In this document: one piece after another, positions 1 to 9,346 of the stretch
How the letters are laid out: every line of letters starts with the position of its first letter
How positions within the stretch are numbered: the stretch's first letter is position 1
Assembly: GCA_029945945.1 (NCBI GenBank)
Contig: JAQSDM010000011.1
Span: forward strand, 1 to 64,000
DNA from: Algoriphagus sp.
GTDB taxonomy: Bacteria > Bacteroidota > Bacteroidia > Cytophagales > Cyclobacteriaceae
DNA: 64,000 nucleotides
Direction: 5' to 3'
Notes under the pieces: generated by a model
What the model was told of the DNA's origin: nothing
Databases searched by the model: none
The model's input: the letters and a program-made list of their open reading frames with translations, nothing else
Made by a program: the position numbers and the translations under genes

Positions 1-687
1 ACTTACCTAAAAGAAGTGGAAGATATCCTCAATCGTGAATCCCTGAATGATGGCTGGAGAAACTACTCAATTCTTGAATCCAGCATGGATCTATGGCTCG
101 ATGGATACCAGGCGGGAATCCCAGACAGGAAAGTCAATATCTATTCTCACGGAGCCATCATTTGCTTTTGCCTGGACATCATGCTTCTCAATGATGGGTC
201 CGGTCTGCCGGATGTCATGAAATTGGCCTGGGAAAAATACGGTAAACCATTTCAAGGATATGATGAAAAGGGAATTTGGAATCTGATTCTGGACTGCGCA
301 ACCGATAAAGAGAAATTCAATTCCTTTTATGAACGCTTCATCTCAGGAAACGAAGATCTTCTAACCTATTTCGGATCGATAATACCAAGTTTGGGTTTTG
401 AGCTTCACTTACTTCCAAACCCGGAGCCGCTTACTTCCAAACTTGGAGTCCTTTTGCAAAAAGAGGTAATAACCAAAATTCATTCGGATTCTCCCTCTTA
501 CACCCGTCTGATGATCGGGGACCAAATCAAAGCTGAGTTTACTTCAGAAGTGGTTTCGATCGAAGCATCCCGAATCAACGGTAAGAAATACACGTTTGAT
601 TTTCTGATTGCAGAAAAAGAATTTTATCCGAATTTTTCGATTGAGACCGGATTGTCAACCAGAAAGCGTGAAAAATGGATGAAATAA
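1..687 (+). CDS. M61 family glycyl aminopeptidase, C-terminal part (5' truncated by window edge)
   Basis: The frame is open from base 1, so the start lies outside the window; the first GTG at 16 is not a credible start. The visible 228 codons match the end of M61 (glycyl aminopeptidase-like) metallopeptidases: a helical segment containing IYSHGA and a run resembling GLPDVMKLAWEKYGK, followed by a PDZ-like C-terminal part. The zinc-binding HExxH would lie upstream and cannot be checked. In this family the protein is usually periplasmic. It ends in a shared bidirectional terminator with the convergent M16 gene. The family call rests on pattern recognition of the C-terminal region only. Confidence 0.75.
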   Translation, partial: TYLKEVEDILNRESLNDGWRNYSILESSMDLWLDGYQAGIPDRKVNIYSHGAIICFCLDIMLLNDGSGLPDVMKLAWEKYGKPFQGYDEKGIWNLILDCATDKEKFNSFYERFISGNEDLLTYFGSIIPSLGFELHLLPNPEPLTSKLGVLLQKEVITKIHSDSPSYTRLMIGDQIKAEFTSEVVSIEASRINGKKYTFDFLIAEKEFYPNFSIETGLSTRKREKWMK

Positions 688-713
688 AAAAGGGGTCTTT
701 CGACCCCTTTTTT
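686..713. terminator. Bidirectional rho-independent terminator
   Basis: A perfect 12-bp stem (AAAAAAGGGGTC, loop TTTC, GACCCCTTTTTT) lies between the convergent M61 and M16 genes. The A and T runs at the stem base give a U-tract for transcripts arriving from either side. Confidence 0.9.
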
Positions 714-714
714 A

Positions 715-2763
715 TTAATTAAAATCTGCATCCGTCAGAGTTGGATTCAACTCCAGCGACTCAACTTTCGCTTCCAGCGGAACAGGAATCATAGGTGATT
801 TGATCGTGTAAGCCATCGGAATCAAAACGCCATTTCGCTCTTGGTAATCGCTGTAAAAAGTATCTCCAGCCTGCGCATTTTCATTCTTGATTTTCAAACC
901 TGATTCAACCGCGTAATAATTAATCGTTGACGCGCCTGAAGGGCTTGTTATGATCACTTTGTATGCCTGTGTTCCTTCCACGTCTTTGATTCCATCAAGA
1001 GCAAGTGTATAGGACATAGATCCAAAGTATAATTCAGGCAGGAAGAAAGAACTCAATCTACCCGCTTCAATTTGATCTGCGGTCATTTCTATTGTCTGAC
1101 CTTGGGCACTTACAGTTCCTTTTCCATCTTTCAGCACCGAACTCTGCATCACATTTCCGGCGATTGATGTTTTTTGAGAAAACCGCATGTTGGCATCGTC
1201 ATAGACGAATGACAATCCTAAAGCAGTCCCCATGACATTTGCACTCATGGTTACTTTAGCCGCTTTGATTGCGCTTGCTTTTTCAGAACCTCCGATTGCG
1301 GAAATATAGTTTTCGATTACTTTGTCAGCAGTTATGCTGGCATCTGCCATCTCAATTTCTTTTGCAGGAAAGCCCATGTTATCATATTCCACGACCTCGC
1401 CAAACTGAGCCATTTTTTCTTTGATCTCGGCACCATTCCCCACCACAGTCACATACATCTTGGTCGGATCAATCAATCTCTTGGCAGTTGCATTGATATC
1501 CGCTACTGTCAGTGCGTTCATTTTCTGCAAATAGGTAGCGTAGTAATCCTTAGGAAGGTTATATCTCACCGTATTCAAAGCAAAATTTGCAATGGTAGCA
1601 GGGCTTTCCAAAGATCTTCCAAATGAACCGGCAAGGTTTGATTTGGCTTTCACAAGCTCCTCCTCAGTTACTCCTTTATCTACAAGAGTTACAATCTCAT
1701 TCATAAATTCATAGACTGCAGAGTCCGTCACTTCTGTTCTCACAGAAGCATTTGCAGAAAACTGAGCGATCAATTTGTCTGCACCGATCGAAGAATAGGC
1801 ACCATAGGTGTAACCTTTGTCTTCTCTCAGATTCATAAACAATCTTGAAGAGGAACCACCGCCCAAGATCTGGTTCAATACCCTGCTCGAGATATAATCA
1901 GCATCACCGATTTTCATTTCCAAAGGCTGAGCAATGTCAATTACTGTTTGCACAGAAGAGCTTCTGTCTACCAGAGCAACTGTATTTTTTGCCTGACGCT
2001 GAGGAACAGGATAAGTGAAAGTCGGTACTTTTCCAGATTTCCAGCTAGCAAAGTACTTCTTCACAACTACTTCCGCTTCAGCCTTATCCATATCACCTAC
2101 GATCGCCAGATAGGCAATATTTGGTTTGAAATAAGTCTGGTAATATGATTTTACGTCTTCAACAGTTACGTTATTAATGGTGGCTTCAGTCGCCACTTCC
2201 CCATATGGATGATTTTTCCCATAAACCAAAGCCGAAGTCAATCTTCCTGAAATCGCATCCGGATTATCCTTGCTTTGGGCAAGTCCAGTCAGCGACTGCT
2301 TTTTCAATTTATCCAGTTCTCCCTGTGGAAAAACAGGATTGTAAAGCACATCAGCCATCAGTTCCAATACTTTTTCCTGATGCTTTTTCAAAGAGGATGC
2401 ATACATAGACGTAGCGGATGCCGAAAGACTGGCTCCGATAAAATCAATTTCTTCGTCCAGTTGATCTTTGGTTCGATTGGTCGTTCCGGCTGTCATCATT
2501 TCACCGACGAATCCGGTCATCCCTGCTTTTTCTCCTTCCAGAATCGGGTCTCTCTCCAGGACCAGCGTAAAAGAAACGCGGGGAAGTTTGGTGTTTTTTA
2601 CTACGAATACTTTCAGTCCATTTTCCAGGGTGAAAGTCTCAGCCTCGCCAATTTTAATCTCGGGAGCCGGTCCCGATTTTGGAAATTGACTCCTGTCCAC
2701 CTGGGCAAAACCCACCGTGAAAAGCAAAAGGCTTAATATGAATGATATCGATATTTTTTTCAT
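715..2763 (-). CDS. M16 family peptidase, zinc-motif-less subunit with C-terminal extension
   Basis: A signal peptide (about residues 1-20, ending GFAQ) precedes an M16 N-terminal domain starting at FTLENGLKVFVVKN. The zinc-binding HxxEH is replaced by GFVGE at about 84-88, so this subunit should be catalytically inactive. The second M16 domain keeps the R...GYTYGA motif (in RLFMNLREDKGYTYGA), which helps substrate binding in the family. Residues about 470-682 form an extra beta-rich domain seen in Bacteroidota M16 proteins. It begins 26 bp after the active-type M16 gene, so the two probably form one operon and a heterodimeric periplasmic protease like PqqL-type or mitochondrial processing peptidase pairs. 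Substrate unknown. Confidence 0.88.
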   Translation of the reverse strand: MKKISISFILSLLLFTVGFAQVDRSQFPKSGPAPEIKIGEAETFTLENGLKVFVVKNTKLPRVSFTLVLERDPILEGEKAGMTGFVGEMMTAGTTNRTKDQLDEEIDFIGASLSASATSMYASSLKKHQEKVLELMADVLYNPVFPQGELDKLKKQSLTGLAQSKDNPDAISGRLTSALVYGKNHPYGEVATEATINNVTVEDVKSYYQTYFKPNIAYLAIVGDMDKAEAEVVVKKYFASWKSGKVPTFTYPVPQRQAKNTVALVDRSSSVQTVIDIAQPLEMKIGDADYISSRVLNQILGGGSSSRLFMNLREDKGYTYGAYSSIGADKLIAQFSANASVRTEVTDSAVYEFMNEIVTLVDKGVTEEELVKAKSNLAGSFGRSLESPATIANFALNTVRYNLPKDYYATYLQKMNALTVADINATAKRLIDPTKMYVTVVGNGAEIKEKMAQFGEVVEYDNMGFPAKEIEMADASITADKVIENYISAIGGSEKASAIKAAKVTMSANVMGTALGLSFVYDDANMRFSQKTSIAGNVMQSSVLKDGKGTVSAQGQTIEMTADQIEAGRLSSFFLPELYFGSMSYTLALDGIKDVEGTQAYKVIITSPSGASTINYYAVESGLKIKNENAQAGDTFYSDYQERNGVLIPMAYTIKSPMIPVPLEAKVESLELNPTLTDADFN

Positions 2764-2789
2764 TTCTTAAGTTCGTTTAGGTCAAACAA

Positions 2790-4118
2790 TTACTCAGTGG
2801 GCTGAGCTGATTTAGGTAAATAATACAAAACCACTCGTCCTGTCAGGTCCAGGTATTCTTTGGCCACCCGCTGAATATCAGCCTTGGTCACTTTGCTGTA
2901 AGAATCCATTACTTGGTTGATATAATTGGTGTTTCCATAAACCACATGCGCTTCTGCCAGATTTTCAGCGATACCGGCAACTGTTGAATTACCACTCACG
3001 ATATTGTTCTCCATGATATTCTGAAGCTTCGCAAAGTCCTCATCGCTGATTCCGGTATCCTGAACCTGCTTGATCAGTTTGTCGATTTCAGTTTCAAGAT
3101 CTTTAGCTTCCACTCCCATGTTCGTGATTCCATACATGATGAATACTCCGCCATCTTCTAACTCCAAAGGAATCGCTGCGACAACCAGTGCTTTCTGTTG
3201 CTTATCAACCAGTTCTTTGGTCATCAAAGATGAATTGCCGCCGGTCAGATAAGTAGAAAGCATAGACAATGCATAGGAATCCGGATGGTTTCTCTTGGGA
3301 AGATTGTACGCCTGGATTACTGCCGGAATCTGAATGTTATCATAAATGATGTCGCGCGTTTCAGCAGTTTTCTTTGGTTCGATGATGTTTGGACGATAAA
3401 CCTCCTTCTGACCTTTTGGGATTTCTGAGAAATAAGATCTGACCCATTTTTCTGTCTGATCATAATCCAAATCTCCCGCGATGCTCAAAGTGGCATTATT
3501 TGGCACATAAAAATCCTTGTAGAACTGCTGGAACTCATCAATTGTCGCCGCATTCAAGTGGTCCATCGAACCGATTGGCGCCCATTGATAAGGGTGAGCC
3601 ACATACGCTCTTTTCAAAGTTTCAGGCAAAATGGTACCATAAGGCTGGTTCTCATATCGCTGACGTCTTTCCTCTTTTACCACTTCACGCTGAGTATCGA
3701 CACCGATCTGATCCACTTTGGAATGAAGCATGCGCTCGCTTTCCATGTAAAGTGCCAGTTCCAATTCATTGGAAGGTAGTAACTCATAGTAATACGTGAT
3801 GTCATTTGATGTGTAGGCATTCAACGTTCCGCCTCGAGCCTGGATGATGTTCATGTATTGGCCACGCTCGATATTCTCGGATCCCTCAAACATCAGGTGC
3901 TCAAAAAAGTGTGCAAATCCTGTACGCTCAGGATTTTCATTTTTAGAACCTACATGATACAAGACCGAAGTCACTACGATCGGAGTGGTGTTGTCTTTGT
4001 GCAAGATCACATGCAGACCGTTGTCCAAGGTGAATTCCTTGAACTCGATTTTGTTTTGGGCCAAGGCCGGAATGCTTAGCATCCCTACCAACAGGCCTAA
4101 GGCAGTAAATTTTCTCAT
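2790..4118 (-). CDS. M16 family zinc peptidase, active-type subunit
   Basis: Secreted metallopeptidase of about 442 aa. I chose the internal ATG at 4118 because it puts a classical signal peptide (MRKFTALGLLVGMLSIPALAQ) at the N-terminus; an ATG at 4145 would add nine residues. The inverted zinc motif HFFEH is present around residues 70-74, with the downstream glutamate in ESERM, as in active M16 enzymes. It is the first gene of a two-gene operon with the zinc-less M16 gene downstream, so the pair probably works as a catalytic plus a substrate-binding subunit in the periplasm. Confidence 0.9.
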   Translation of the reverse strand: MRKFTALGLLVGMLSIPALAQNKIEFKEFTLDNGLHVILHKDNTTPIVVTSVLYHVGSKNENPERTGFAHFFEHLMFEGSENIERGQYMNIIQARGGTLNAYTSNDITYYYELLPSNELELALYMESERMLHSKVDQIGVDTQREVVKEERRQRYENQPYGTILPETLKRAYVAHPYQWAPIGSMDHLNAATIDEFQQFYKDFYVPNNATLSIAGDLDYDQTEKWVRSYFSEIPKGQKEVYRPNIIEPKKTAETRDIIYDNIQIPAVIQAYNLPKRNHPDSYALSMLSTYLTGGNSSLMTKELVDKQQKALVVAAIPLELEDGGVFIMYGITNMGVEAKDLETEIDKLIKQVQDTGISDEDFAKLQNIMENNIVSGNSTVAGIAENLAEAHVVYGNTNYINQVMDSYSKVTKADIQRVAKEYLDLTGRVVLYYLPKSAQPTE

Positions 4119-4308
4119 TTTAAAAGTAATTGGGTTTGTTTTCATTTTTAACTACTACTGAATCTCCTTAGTCAATGTTTCATTTGTTCGTTTATGAACA
4201 ACATCTATCAACTTCAAGTCCAATAAAGCGGATTATCCTTAAAGCGATGCTAATTAATGTGTTTTTAATACAACTACACATTTTTCAACTCTATTTTAAG
4301 GAAAATTA

Positions 4309-4339
4309 AAAGCCCGAAAGAGATCATCTTTCGGGCTTT
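4309..4339 (-). terminator. Rho-independent terminator of the PfkB kinase gene
   Basis: A 13-bp perfect stem (AAAGCCCGAAAGA / TCTTTCGGGCTTT) with a 5-nt loop lies just past the stop codon of the kinase gene on the minus strand, followed there by a T-rich stretch. Confidence 0.9.
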
Positions 4340-4345
4340 GGAATA

Positions 4346-5341
4346 TTATGGATTCAGCCTGGCCAAAATATCTTTCACTTCATGCCATTGAAGCCTCGGA
4401 CCAAACTGGCTCACAATTTTTGAACTAGCCATTGAAGCCAATTTCCCACTGGATGCATAACTGTGACCGTTTGTGATGCCATACATAAATGCTCCTGCAA
4501 ACATATCTCCGGCTCCATTGCTGTCAATTGCAGTTGTAGGATAAGGTTCGATGTCAATGAAAGTATCTCCGTCATAGATCATTGCCCCATTTTTACCCTG
4601 CGTAATCACGAAATGATTTGCGGCTTTTTTCAATTCTTCTCTTGCTTCCATCAGGTTGCTTTTTCCTGTGTAAAGCATTGCTTCCTCCTCGTTTGCAAAA
4701 AGCAAATCCACACTCGGCCCGATCACATCATCAAAACCTGCTTTGAAATACTTCACCATAGCCGGATCTGAAAAGGTGAGCGCTACTTTTGTCCCTGCAT
4801 TTTCTGCTGTCTTTTTCGCAAAAGCCATAGCTTCTTTTCCGTTTGGAGAAGTCACCAAATAACCTTCGATAAACAGGTATTTTGAGTCTTTGATGGCATA
4901 TTCGCTCACATCCTTCACCGAGAAATTCTGAGAGATTCCCAAAAATGTATTCATCGTTCGCTCAGAATCTTCTGTCACCATTACCAGACACTTTCCGGTG
5001 ATTCCTTCCTCAAGACCGCCTTCAATCAGGTTATGAGAAACTCCGGAATTCTTCATGTCATTCATGAAAAAATGGCCTAACTCATCATTTGCAATCTTGC
5101 AGCAGTAGAAGGAATTTCCTCCAAACTGACTTACTGCGATCACCGTATTTCCGGCTGATCCTCCACACTGCTTTTTGGCTTCATGGGTACTTATCACGCC
5201 CATCAATGTATTTTGTCTCTCCTCATCCACCAGTGTCATCAGCCCTTTTTCCACACCGTGGTCATGGAAAAACTGATCCTGCACTTTAAACTCAATATCG
5301 ACCAGGGCATTGCCCATACCGGTCACGTCGTATTTTTTCAT
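4346..5341 (-). CDS. PfkB-family carbohydrate kinase, adenosine kinase-like
   Basis: A 331-aa cytoplasmic sugar or nucleoside kinase. The internal ATG at 5341 (MKKYDVTGMGNALVD) is preferred; an upstream start at 5374 would add 11 residues encoded in a repeat-like intergenic sequence. The N-terminal PfkB motif GGSAGNT and the C-terminal signature NGAGDMFAGAF, with the catalytic Asp and anion-hole glycines, are both present. Bacteroidota proteins of this type are usually annotated adenosine kinase (ATP + adenosine to AMP), but the substrate cannot be decided from sequence alone. It stands as a single transcription unit with its own terminator. Confidence 0.85.
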   Translation of the reverse strand: MKKYDVTGMGNALVDIEFKVQDQFFHDHGVEKGLMTLVDEERQNTLMGVISTHEAKKQCGGSAGNTVIAVSQFGGNSFYCCKIANDELGHFFMNDMKNSGVSHNLIEGGLEEGITGKCLVMVTEDSERTMNTFLGISQNFSVKDVSEYAIKDSKYLFIEGYLVTSPNGKEAMAFAKKTAENAGTKVALTFSDPAMVKYFKAGFDDVIGPSVDLLFANEEEAMLYTGKSNLMEAREELKKAANHFVITQGKNGAMIYDGDTFIDIEPYPTTAIDSNGAGDMFAGAFMYGITNGHSYASSGKLASMASSKIVSQFGPRLQWHEVKDILARLNP

Positions 5342-5352
5342 GTTATAGTTAA

Positions 5353-5424
5353 TAGTCCATAGACAATAGTCCATGGATGTTGGTTTTTTTATGCAATTGA
5401 CTATGGTCTATCGACCATGGGCTA
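5353..5424. repeat. Imperfect 24-bp inverted repeat of TAGTCCATAG-like units
   Basis: The arms at 5353-5376 and 5401-5424 match at 18 of 24 positions when one is reversed, around a 24-base loop with a T7 run. Each arm is made of half-repeats of the type TAGTCCATAG/TAGACCATAG. The right arm runs into the stop codon (TAG) of the GNAT-like gene. It may act as a terminator for that gene or be a dispersed intergenic repeat. Confidence 0.55.
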
Positions 5425-6585
5425 CTCAAATATAGGATGGCGTTCAAACGGTTTCGTTCTTTCAAACAGGAACCGATACGTGTGATGCGTCTTGTAAATA
5501 TCCGCCAGAAGCTGCTCACAAACCCGCATCATTTTGGGATTGAAATCCCCGATCCAGTTCATCTCGATGGTTTTATAGGGGAAAGAAGCCTTACCGCTCA
5601 TTTTATCATAGGTGATGATCATGGCACTTTCCACTCCTTTTCCCTGATGCTCAGGTACTACTCCAAAGACTAAACCGAGCATTTTGTTTGGCGGTGAAAA
5701 GGTCTTGTACCAAAGGAATTTCAGCTTTCCTATCAAGTCCATCTTTCCATTCACATGTTTGAAAATCTGATTGATCTCCGGAATCTGAATAAAAAAGGAA
5801 ACTGGCTCGCCTTTGTAAAACCCAAAATAAATCAGCCGCTCGTCGATAATAGGCTGCATTTTGGCAAACATCATCTGAGCTTCTTTTAGCGCCAATGATT
5901 TGCCCATATGTCGGGCCCATGCCTTGTTATATACTGTCATGAAATATGCCGGTGCTTTTTCCTTCAGCTCCTTGCTCTTGATGTAGCGGAATTCGTAATC
6001 CGGATTGGCCATGATCACATTGGCGCGCTGAATCATCTTCTCATCAAACCCTACATTCTGAACATTCCTGGCGTAGGTGAATTGCTTGAAGTAAAGTTGA
6101 AAGCCGTAATTTTCGAAGAAAGCCTGATAGTAGGGAAAATTCCAGGGCATGTTATAATTCGGCTCGGTAAATCCGTCCACGAGTAATCCCCACCATTTGT
6201 CCCGCTCCCCAAAATTGATCGGACCGTCCATGGCTTCCATTCCTTCGCTTTGAAGCCAGGCTTTCGCAGTGTCGAAAAGTAAAAATGCTGCTTCCTGATT
6301 TTGAATGCACTCGAAGAAACCTACGCCTCCGGTCGGCTGCTTTTCCTTCATCTTTGGATTGATGAAAGCCGCAATTCTTCCGATTGTCACCCCTTTCTCG
6401 TCATGAAGTAACCAGCGTTTTGATTTGGCTCCGTTTCTGAAAAGCTTGTTGGTTTCCGGATGAAAAAGTCCCTCGATGTCGGCATCCAGCGGCCTGATCC
6501 AATTTTTCTCGTTTCGATACAGCCTCACGGCCATTTCGATAAACTCCTTCTCATGTGCCGGGGTACTGACTTCGATCAAGTTCAT
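5422..6585 (-). CDS. GNAT-superfamily-like protein of unknown substrate
   Basis: A 387-aa cytoplasmic protein without signal peptide. The N-terminal half (RNEKNWIRPLDADIEGLF, then GRIAAFINP) and the C-terminal half (GLVFGVVPEHQGKGVESAM) resemble the acetyl-CoA-binding fold of GNAT acyltransferases, the latter with a QGKG sequence like the usual Q/RxxGxG/A pyrophosphate loop. Proteins of this length are widespread in Bacteroidota and are annotated only as GNAT-like or hypothetical. The substrate is unknown. It is a single gene, divergent from the peptide gene at 6810. Confidence 0.7.
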   Translation of the reverse strand: MNLIEVSTPAHEKEFIEMAVRLYRNEKNWIRPLDADIEGLFHPETNKLFRNGAKSKRWLLHDEKGVTIGRIAAFINPKMKEKQPTGGVGFFECIQNQEAAFLLFDTAKAWLQSEGMEAMDGPINFGERDKWWGLLVDGFTEPNYNMPWNFPYYQAFFENYGFQLYFKQFTYARNVQNVGFDEKMIQRANVIMANPDYEFRYIKSKELKEKAPAYFMTVYNKAWARHMGKSLALKEAQMMFAKMQPIIDERLIYFGFYKGEPVSFFIQIPEINQIFKHVNGKMDLIGKLKFLWYKTFSPPNKMLGLVFGVVPEHQGKGVESAMIITYDKMSGKASFPYKTIEMNWIGDFNPKMMRVCEQLLADIYKTHHTYRFLFERTKPFERHPIFE

Positions 6586-6714
6586 TGGGTGATATTATTC
6601 GGCTAAATTAGGCTAAGGAAGCTAAACGACAAAAATTGATTCTTCAATCAAAAATCAAGTTGAAAATACGCCTGAATACTTTAAAGGAATCCGAACATAA
6701 ATCCATTTCGCCTT

Positions 6715-6728
6715 AAAAAAAAAAAAAA
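6715..6728. repeat. A14 homopolymer upstream of the secreted peptide gene
   Basis: Fourteen consecutive adenines lie 81-95 bp upstream of the peptide ATG. Tracts of this length are prone to slippage and could alter promoter geometry; the effect is inferred. The rest of the 6586-6809 intergenic region shows no gene. Confidence 0.6.
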
Positions 6729-6809
6729 TTAACCAATTATCATTTTTAACTAAATAATAAAAGATAAAAATTTAAATTCCCCTATGTTCTAACTTTTATT
6801 CCTTATCCT

Positions 6810-7040
6810 ATGAAAAAAATGCTTTTAATTTCAACTTTACTGTTTGCACTAGGTCTATTTTGTAATACCGCATTTGCGCAAAACACTCTTAATTACAAAC
6901 AAAATGATTTTTGCGGCTTTTATACTGCAGGAGCATGTCAGGCAATTGTAATCAAATGCAGGGATTATGGTGGAGAATATTGTGTTGCTTTTGAACAAAT
7001 CCCATGCGCGGAAGCATGCGCCGGGTCTATTGGCTTCTAA
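6810..7040 (+). CDS. Small secreted cysteine-rich peptide precursor (peptide A)
   Basis: A 76-aa precursor with a clear signal peptide (MKKMLLISTLLFALGLF..., predicted cleavage after AFA). The mature part is about 52 residues with six cysteines, an even number compatible with three disulfides, and many glycines. I do not recognise the family. Position (small exported peptide directly before a 6-bladed propeller lipoprotein) recalls the NVEALA-type peptides of Bacteroidota, but the NVEALA motif is absent. The propeller start at 7173 follows after 132 bp. Two analogous peptides with 4 and 2 cysteines occur at 26515-26724 and 32771-33031, each just before a propeller gene. Function unknown; a secreted ligand or partner of the lipoprotein is a hypothesis. 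Confidence 0.75.
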   Translation: MKKMLLISTLLFALGLFCNTAFAQNTLNYKQNDFCGFYTAGACQAIVIKCRDYGGEYCVAFEQIPCAEACAGSIGF

Positions 7041-7172
7041 ACAAGGTTCCTTACAGCAGCAAATTAAAGTTGCTCTTTTAATCTGGAATAGATGGAGAGT
7101 GACAATGTAAAGAATGACTCTTCTTGTAAATTATGTGGAAGTCAAAGACACCATTTTTGTTATTTAAAACTT

Positions 7173-8312
7173 ATGCATAAGCTGTTAATTATTTTGATTT
7201 TGTTGATTCTCTTCGTCTCCTGTGGGCAGGGTCAGCAATCCACTTCTCAAAATGCCCTCCTTACTCCAATTCCAGTCCCCTCAAAAAAGACAAAAAAACT
7301 TAGTGACTTTGTTTCACGAATTGAGTACCTGAAGTTACCAGAAGATGCCAAAGTGGCTCGTGTGGATAAAGCACAGGAATACAATTCGCTTTATTTCTTT
7401 GGAGACTTTGAACTGGAAAAGGGTATCTCACTAATTGATAGTGACATGAAATTGGTGGCCAATATCAATAAGTGGGGAGAAGGGCCTGGTGAATATCTGA
7501 GTATTGTGGATTTCACGATCAATAAAGACCAGAAGACCGTGGATGTTTTATCAAATCACAAACTAATCCGCTATGACTTTCAGGGAAACTTTTTGAATGA
7601 GGTTAAGCTTCCCTTCTTTTTCTACAAAATTCAACATATCCAAGGAAACGACTATTTAGCCTATATTCCAAAAGTATCACATGCAGACTTGCAGGGACCC
7701 GATAGTATTTCCATTTTGTGGGTATGGGATATTGGCACCAATCAAACAGCCAGGGTAGCCTCCCCTCTTGAAACAATTAAAATCCCGTTTTTTACTGAAA
7801 GGAATAACTTAAATCTACAAAACGGAAAACTCCTATTCTCAACCAATTTCATGGATACCATCTATACTTATGATAAAGATGGGGAGTTATTGGAAAAACG
7901 GTTTTTCAATTCCGATAGACCCTATCTTCCTTTGGACATTATTGAAAGCTCAGCTAACCTAACTTTGGAGCAAAGCGAAAAGTATTACTACCATCAAGCC
8001 AATCTGTTGGAGGATGAACAGTTTTTTGTCACAAGACTCATTGAGAACGGCTATTTTACAAATCTTATTTTCTCCAAAAAACGAAACACAAGTGTGATTT
8101 TTTCGCAAGTTGAGAATGATGTGGATTTTGGATTCGATTGGATTATGCCTGTTTTGTTAACAGATGGAATCCTGATGTCAATAAGCGAATCCTCATTTTT
8201 AGTTTCTCATCTTGAAAAAGGTGGGATTCCTAAAGAAAGCCTCTTTAACAAATTTGCCAAAGATTTGACTGATAATTCCCCGATGGTATTAACCAAATAC
8301 TATTTGAAATAG
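7173..8312 (+). CDS. 6-bladed beta-propeller lipoprotein (locus A)
   Basis: A 379-aa protein starting at the ATG at 7173; a start at 7092 would add 27 residues ahead of the signal. The lipobox is LFVSC with Cys at about 19, so it should be a lipoprotein. The body has repeated beta strands with NKWGEGPGEYLSIVDFTIN and YDFQGNFLNEVKLP, typical of the Bacteroidota 6-bladed propeller family (PF17170-like). No enzymatic motif is visible. It lies downstream of secreted peptide A in the same orientation, making a peptide-propeller pair like those in the 25-33 kb island. No clear terminator follows; the next gene is convergent. Confidence 0.8.
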   Translation: MHKLLIILILLILFVSCGQGQQSTSQNALLTPIPVPSKKTKKLSDFVSRIEYLKLPEDAKVARVDKAQEYNSLYFFGDFELEKGISLIDSDMKLVANINKWGEGPGEYLSIVDFTINKDQKTVDVLSNHKLIRYDFQGNFLNEVKLPFFFYKIQHIQGNDYLAYIPKVSHADLQGPDSISILWVWDIGTNQTARVASPLETIKIPFFTERNNLNLQNGKLLFSTNFMDTIYTYDKDGELLEKRFFNSDRPYLPLDIIESSANLTLEQSEKYYYHQANLLEDEQFFVTRLIENGYFTNLIFSKKRNTSVIFSQVENDVDFGFDWIMPVLLTDGILMSISESSFLVSHLEKGGIPKESLFNKFAKDLTDNSPMVLTKYYLK

Positions 8313-8411
8313 CCTAAAATTCAGGAACAAAGGCAAAATTTTTCCTTCTAAAAAGCTGAACCAAATAATTGCTATTTACTGAATTTCAAGAGGCAGTATT
8401 TAATCGGAAGA

Positions 8412-9281
8412 TTACCGCTTAGGCGCCAGATTTGGATAGTCGGTGATGATCCCGTCCACTTTCATATCAAGAAGTTTGTTCATCTGCTCGGTGGTATTCA
8501 CGGTCCAGGGAACTACCTGCATCCCTTTTTCATGAAGAATTTTTACCGTCTCAGCAGTTAGAAGCGGGAATGCCGGGGAATAAATCTTCGGCTGAAAACC
8601 GAGTTCGGCAAGTTGCTTTTCATATTCGGCTGCATTGGAAACCAACATCGCCAGGACCACATTCGGATAGGTTTCATGGATGTATCGGATGACTCTGAAA
8701 TCAAACGACTGAATATTGACCCGCTCCAATCCAATCGTCTCCGAGATCAACTTCACCACTTGATCAGAAAACTCTGCTACGCCGGGATGGTAGATTCCAT
8801 CTCCTTCCGGTGAACTCTTGATCTCGATGTTATAGGATGGTTTTGTCAGGTTGTTGTCTTCCGCATATTTATCCACCACTGCGAATACATCCTTCAGTTT
8901 GGGTTTGGTTGCGTAAAATTTCACCTGCTTTGGAAAATTCGCCTGATACTTAGTCCCGCAATCGTAGCCTAAAACCTCCTGATAGGTCATTTTATAAATA
9001 TTATGACTTCGATCCGAGGCAGGAATCTCCTTTCCCTTCGGATCCAGGCAAATCACCGGATTCATAAATGGCTCATGCGAAAGGATCACTTCCCCGTCGC
9101 TTGTCACCGCAAGATCTACTTCCAATCGGGTCGAACCCAATTCCAATGCTTTGATCATTGCCGGAATGGTATTTTCGGGCATCAGGCCTCTCGCGCCACG
9201 GTGGCCTTGAAGGTCGTATGTGAATTGAGCTTGGCTGGACAAAGGAGATATAGCTAAGAGAAAAAGAAGGATTTTGCGCAT
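8412..9281 (-). CDS. Periplasmic glycerophosphodiester phosphodiesterase
   Basis: A 289-aa secreted GDPD enzyme hydrolysing glycerophosphodiesters to sn-glycerol 3-phosphate and an alcohol. The start at 9281 gives the signal peptide MRKILLFLLAISPLSSQA; the longer frame to 9353 adds non-signal sequence. The catalytic motif HRGARGLMPENT lies just after the signal, followed by the acidic metal ligands in LEVDLAVTSDG and SHEP, and the family's C-terminal NTTEQMNKLLDMKVDGIITDYP. The length is normal for bacterial GDPDs. It follows rimO on the same strand, but rimO has its own terminator between. Confidence 0.92.
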   Translation of the reverse strand: MRKILLFLLAISPLSSQAQFTYDLQGHRGARGLMPENTIPAMIKALELGSTRLEVDLAVTSDGEVILSHEPFMNPVICLDPKGKEIPASDRSHNIYKMTYQEVLGYDCGTKYQANFPKQVKFYATKPKLKDVFAVVDKYAEDNNLTKPSYNIEIKSSPEGDGIYHPGVAEFSDQVVKLISETIGLERVNIQSFDFRVIRYIHETYPNVVLAMLVSNAAEYEKQLAELGFQPKIYSPAFPLLTAETVKILHEKGMQVVPWTVNTTEQMNKLLDMKVDGIITDYPNLAPKR

Positions 9282-9346
9282 ATCCAAAAATAGAGGATTT
9301 TGTGGTTTTGGAGGGCTTTGTGAAATTAGGAAATGGTTAATTAAAA

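Noticed and set aside
2275..2736. 153-codon open frame antisense to the M16 gene
   Set aside because: Overlaps a clear secreted M16 gene along its length, with no family signature.
5651..5920. 89-codon frame inside the GNAT-like gene, another frame of the same strand
   Set aside because: Nested in a longer gene with better coding features.
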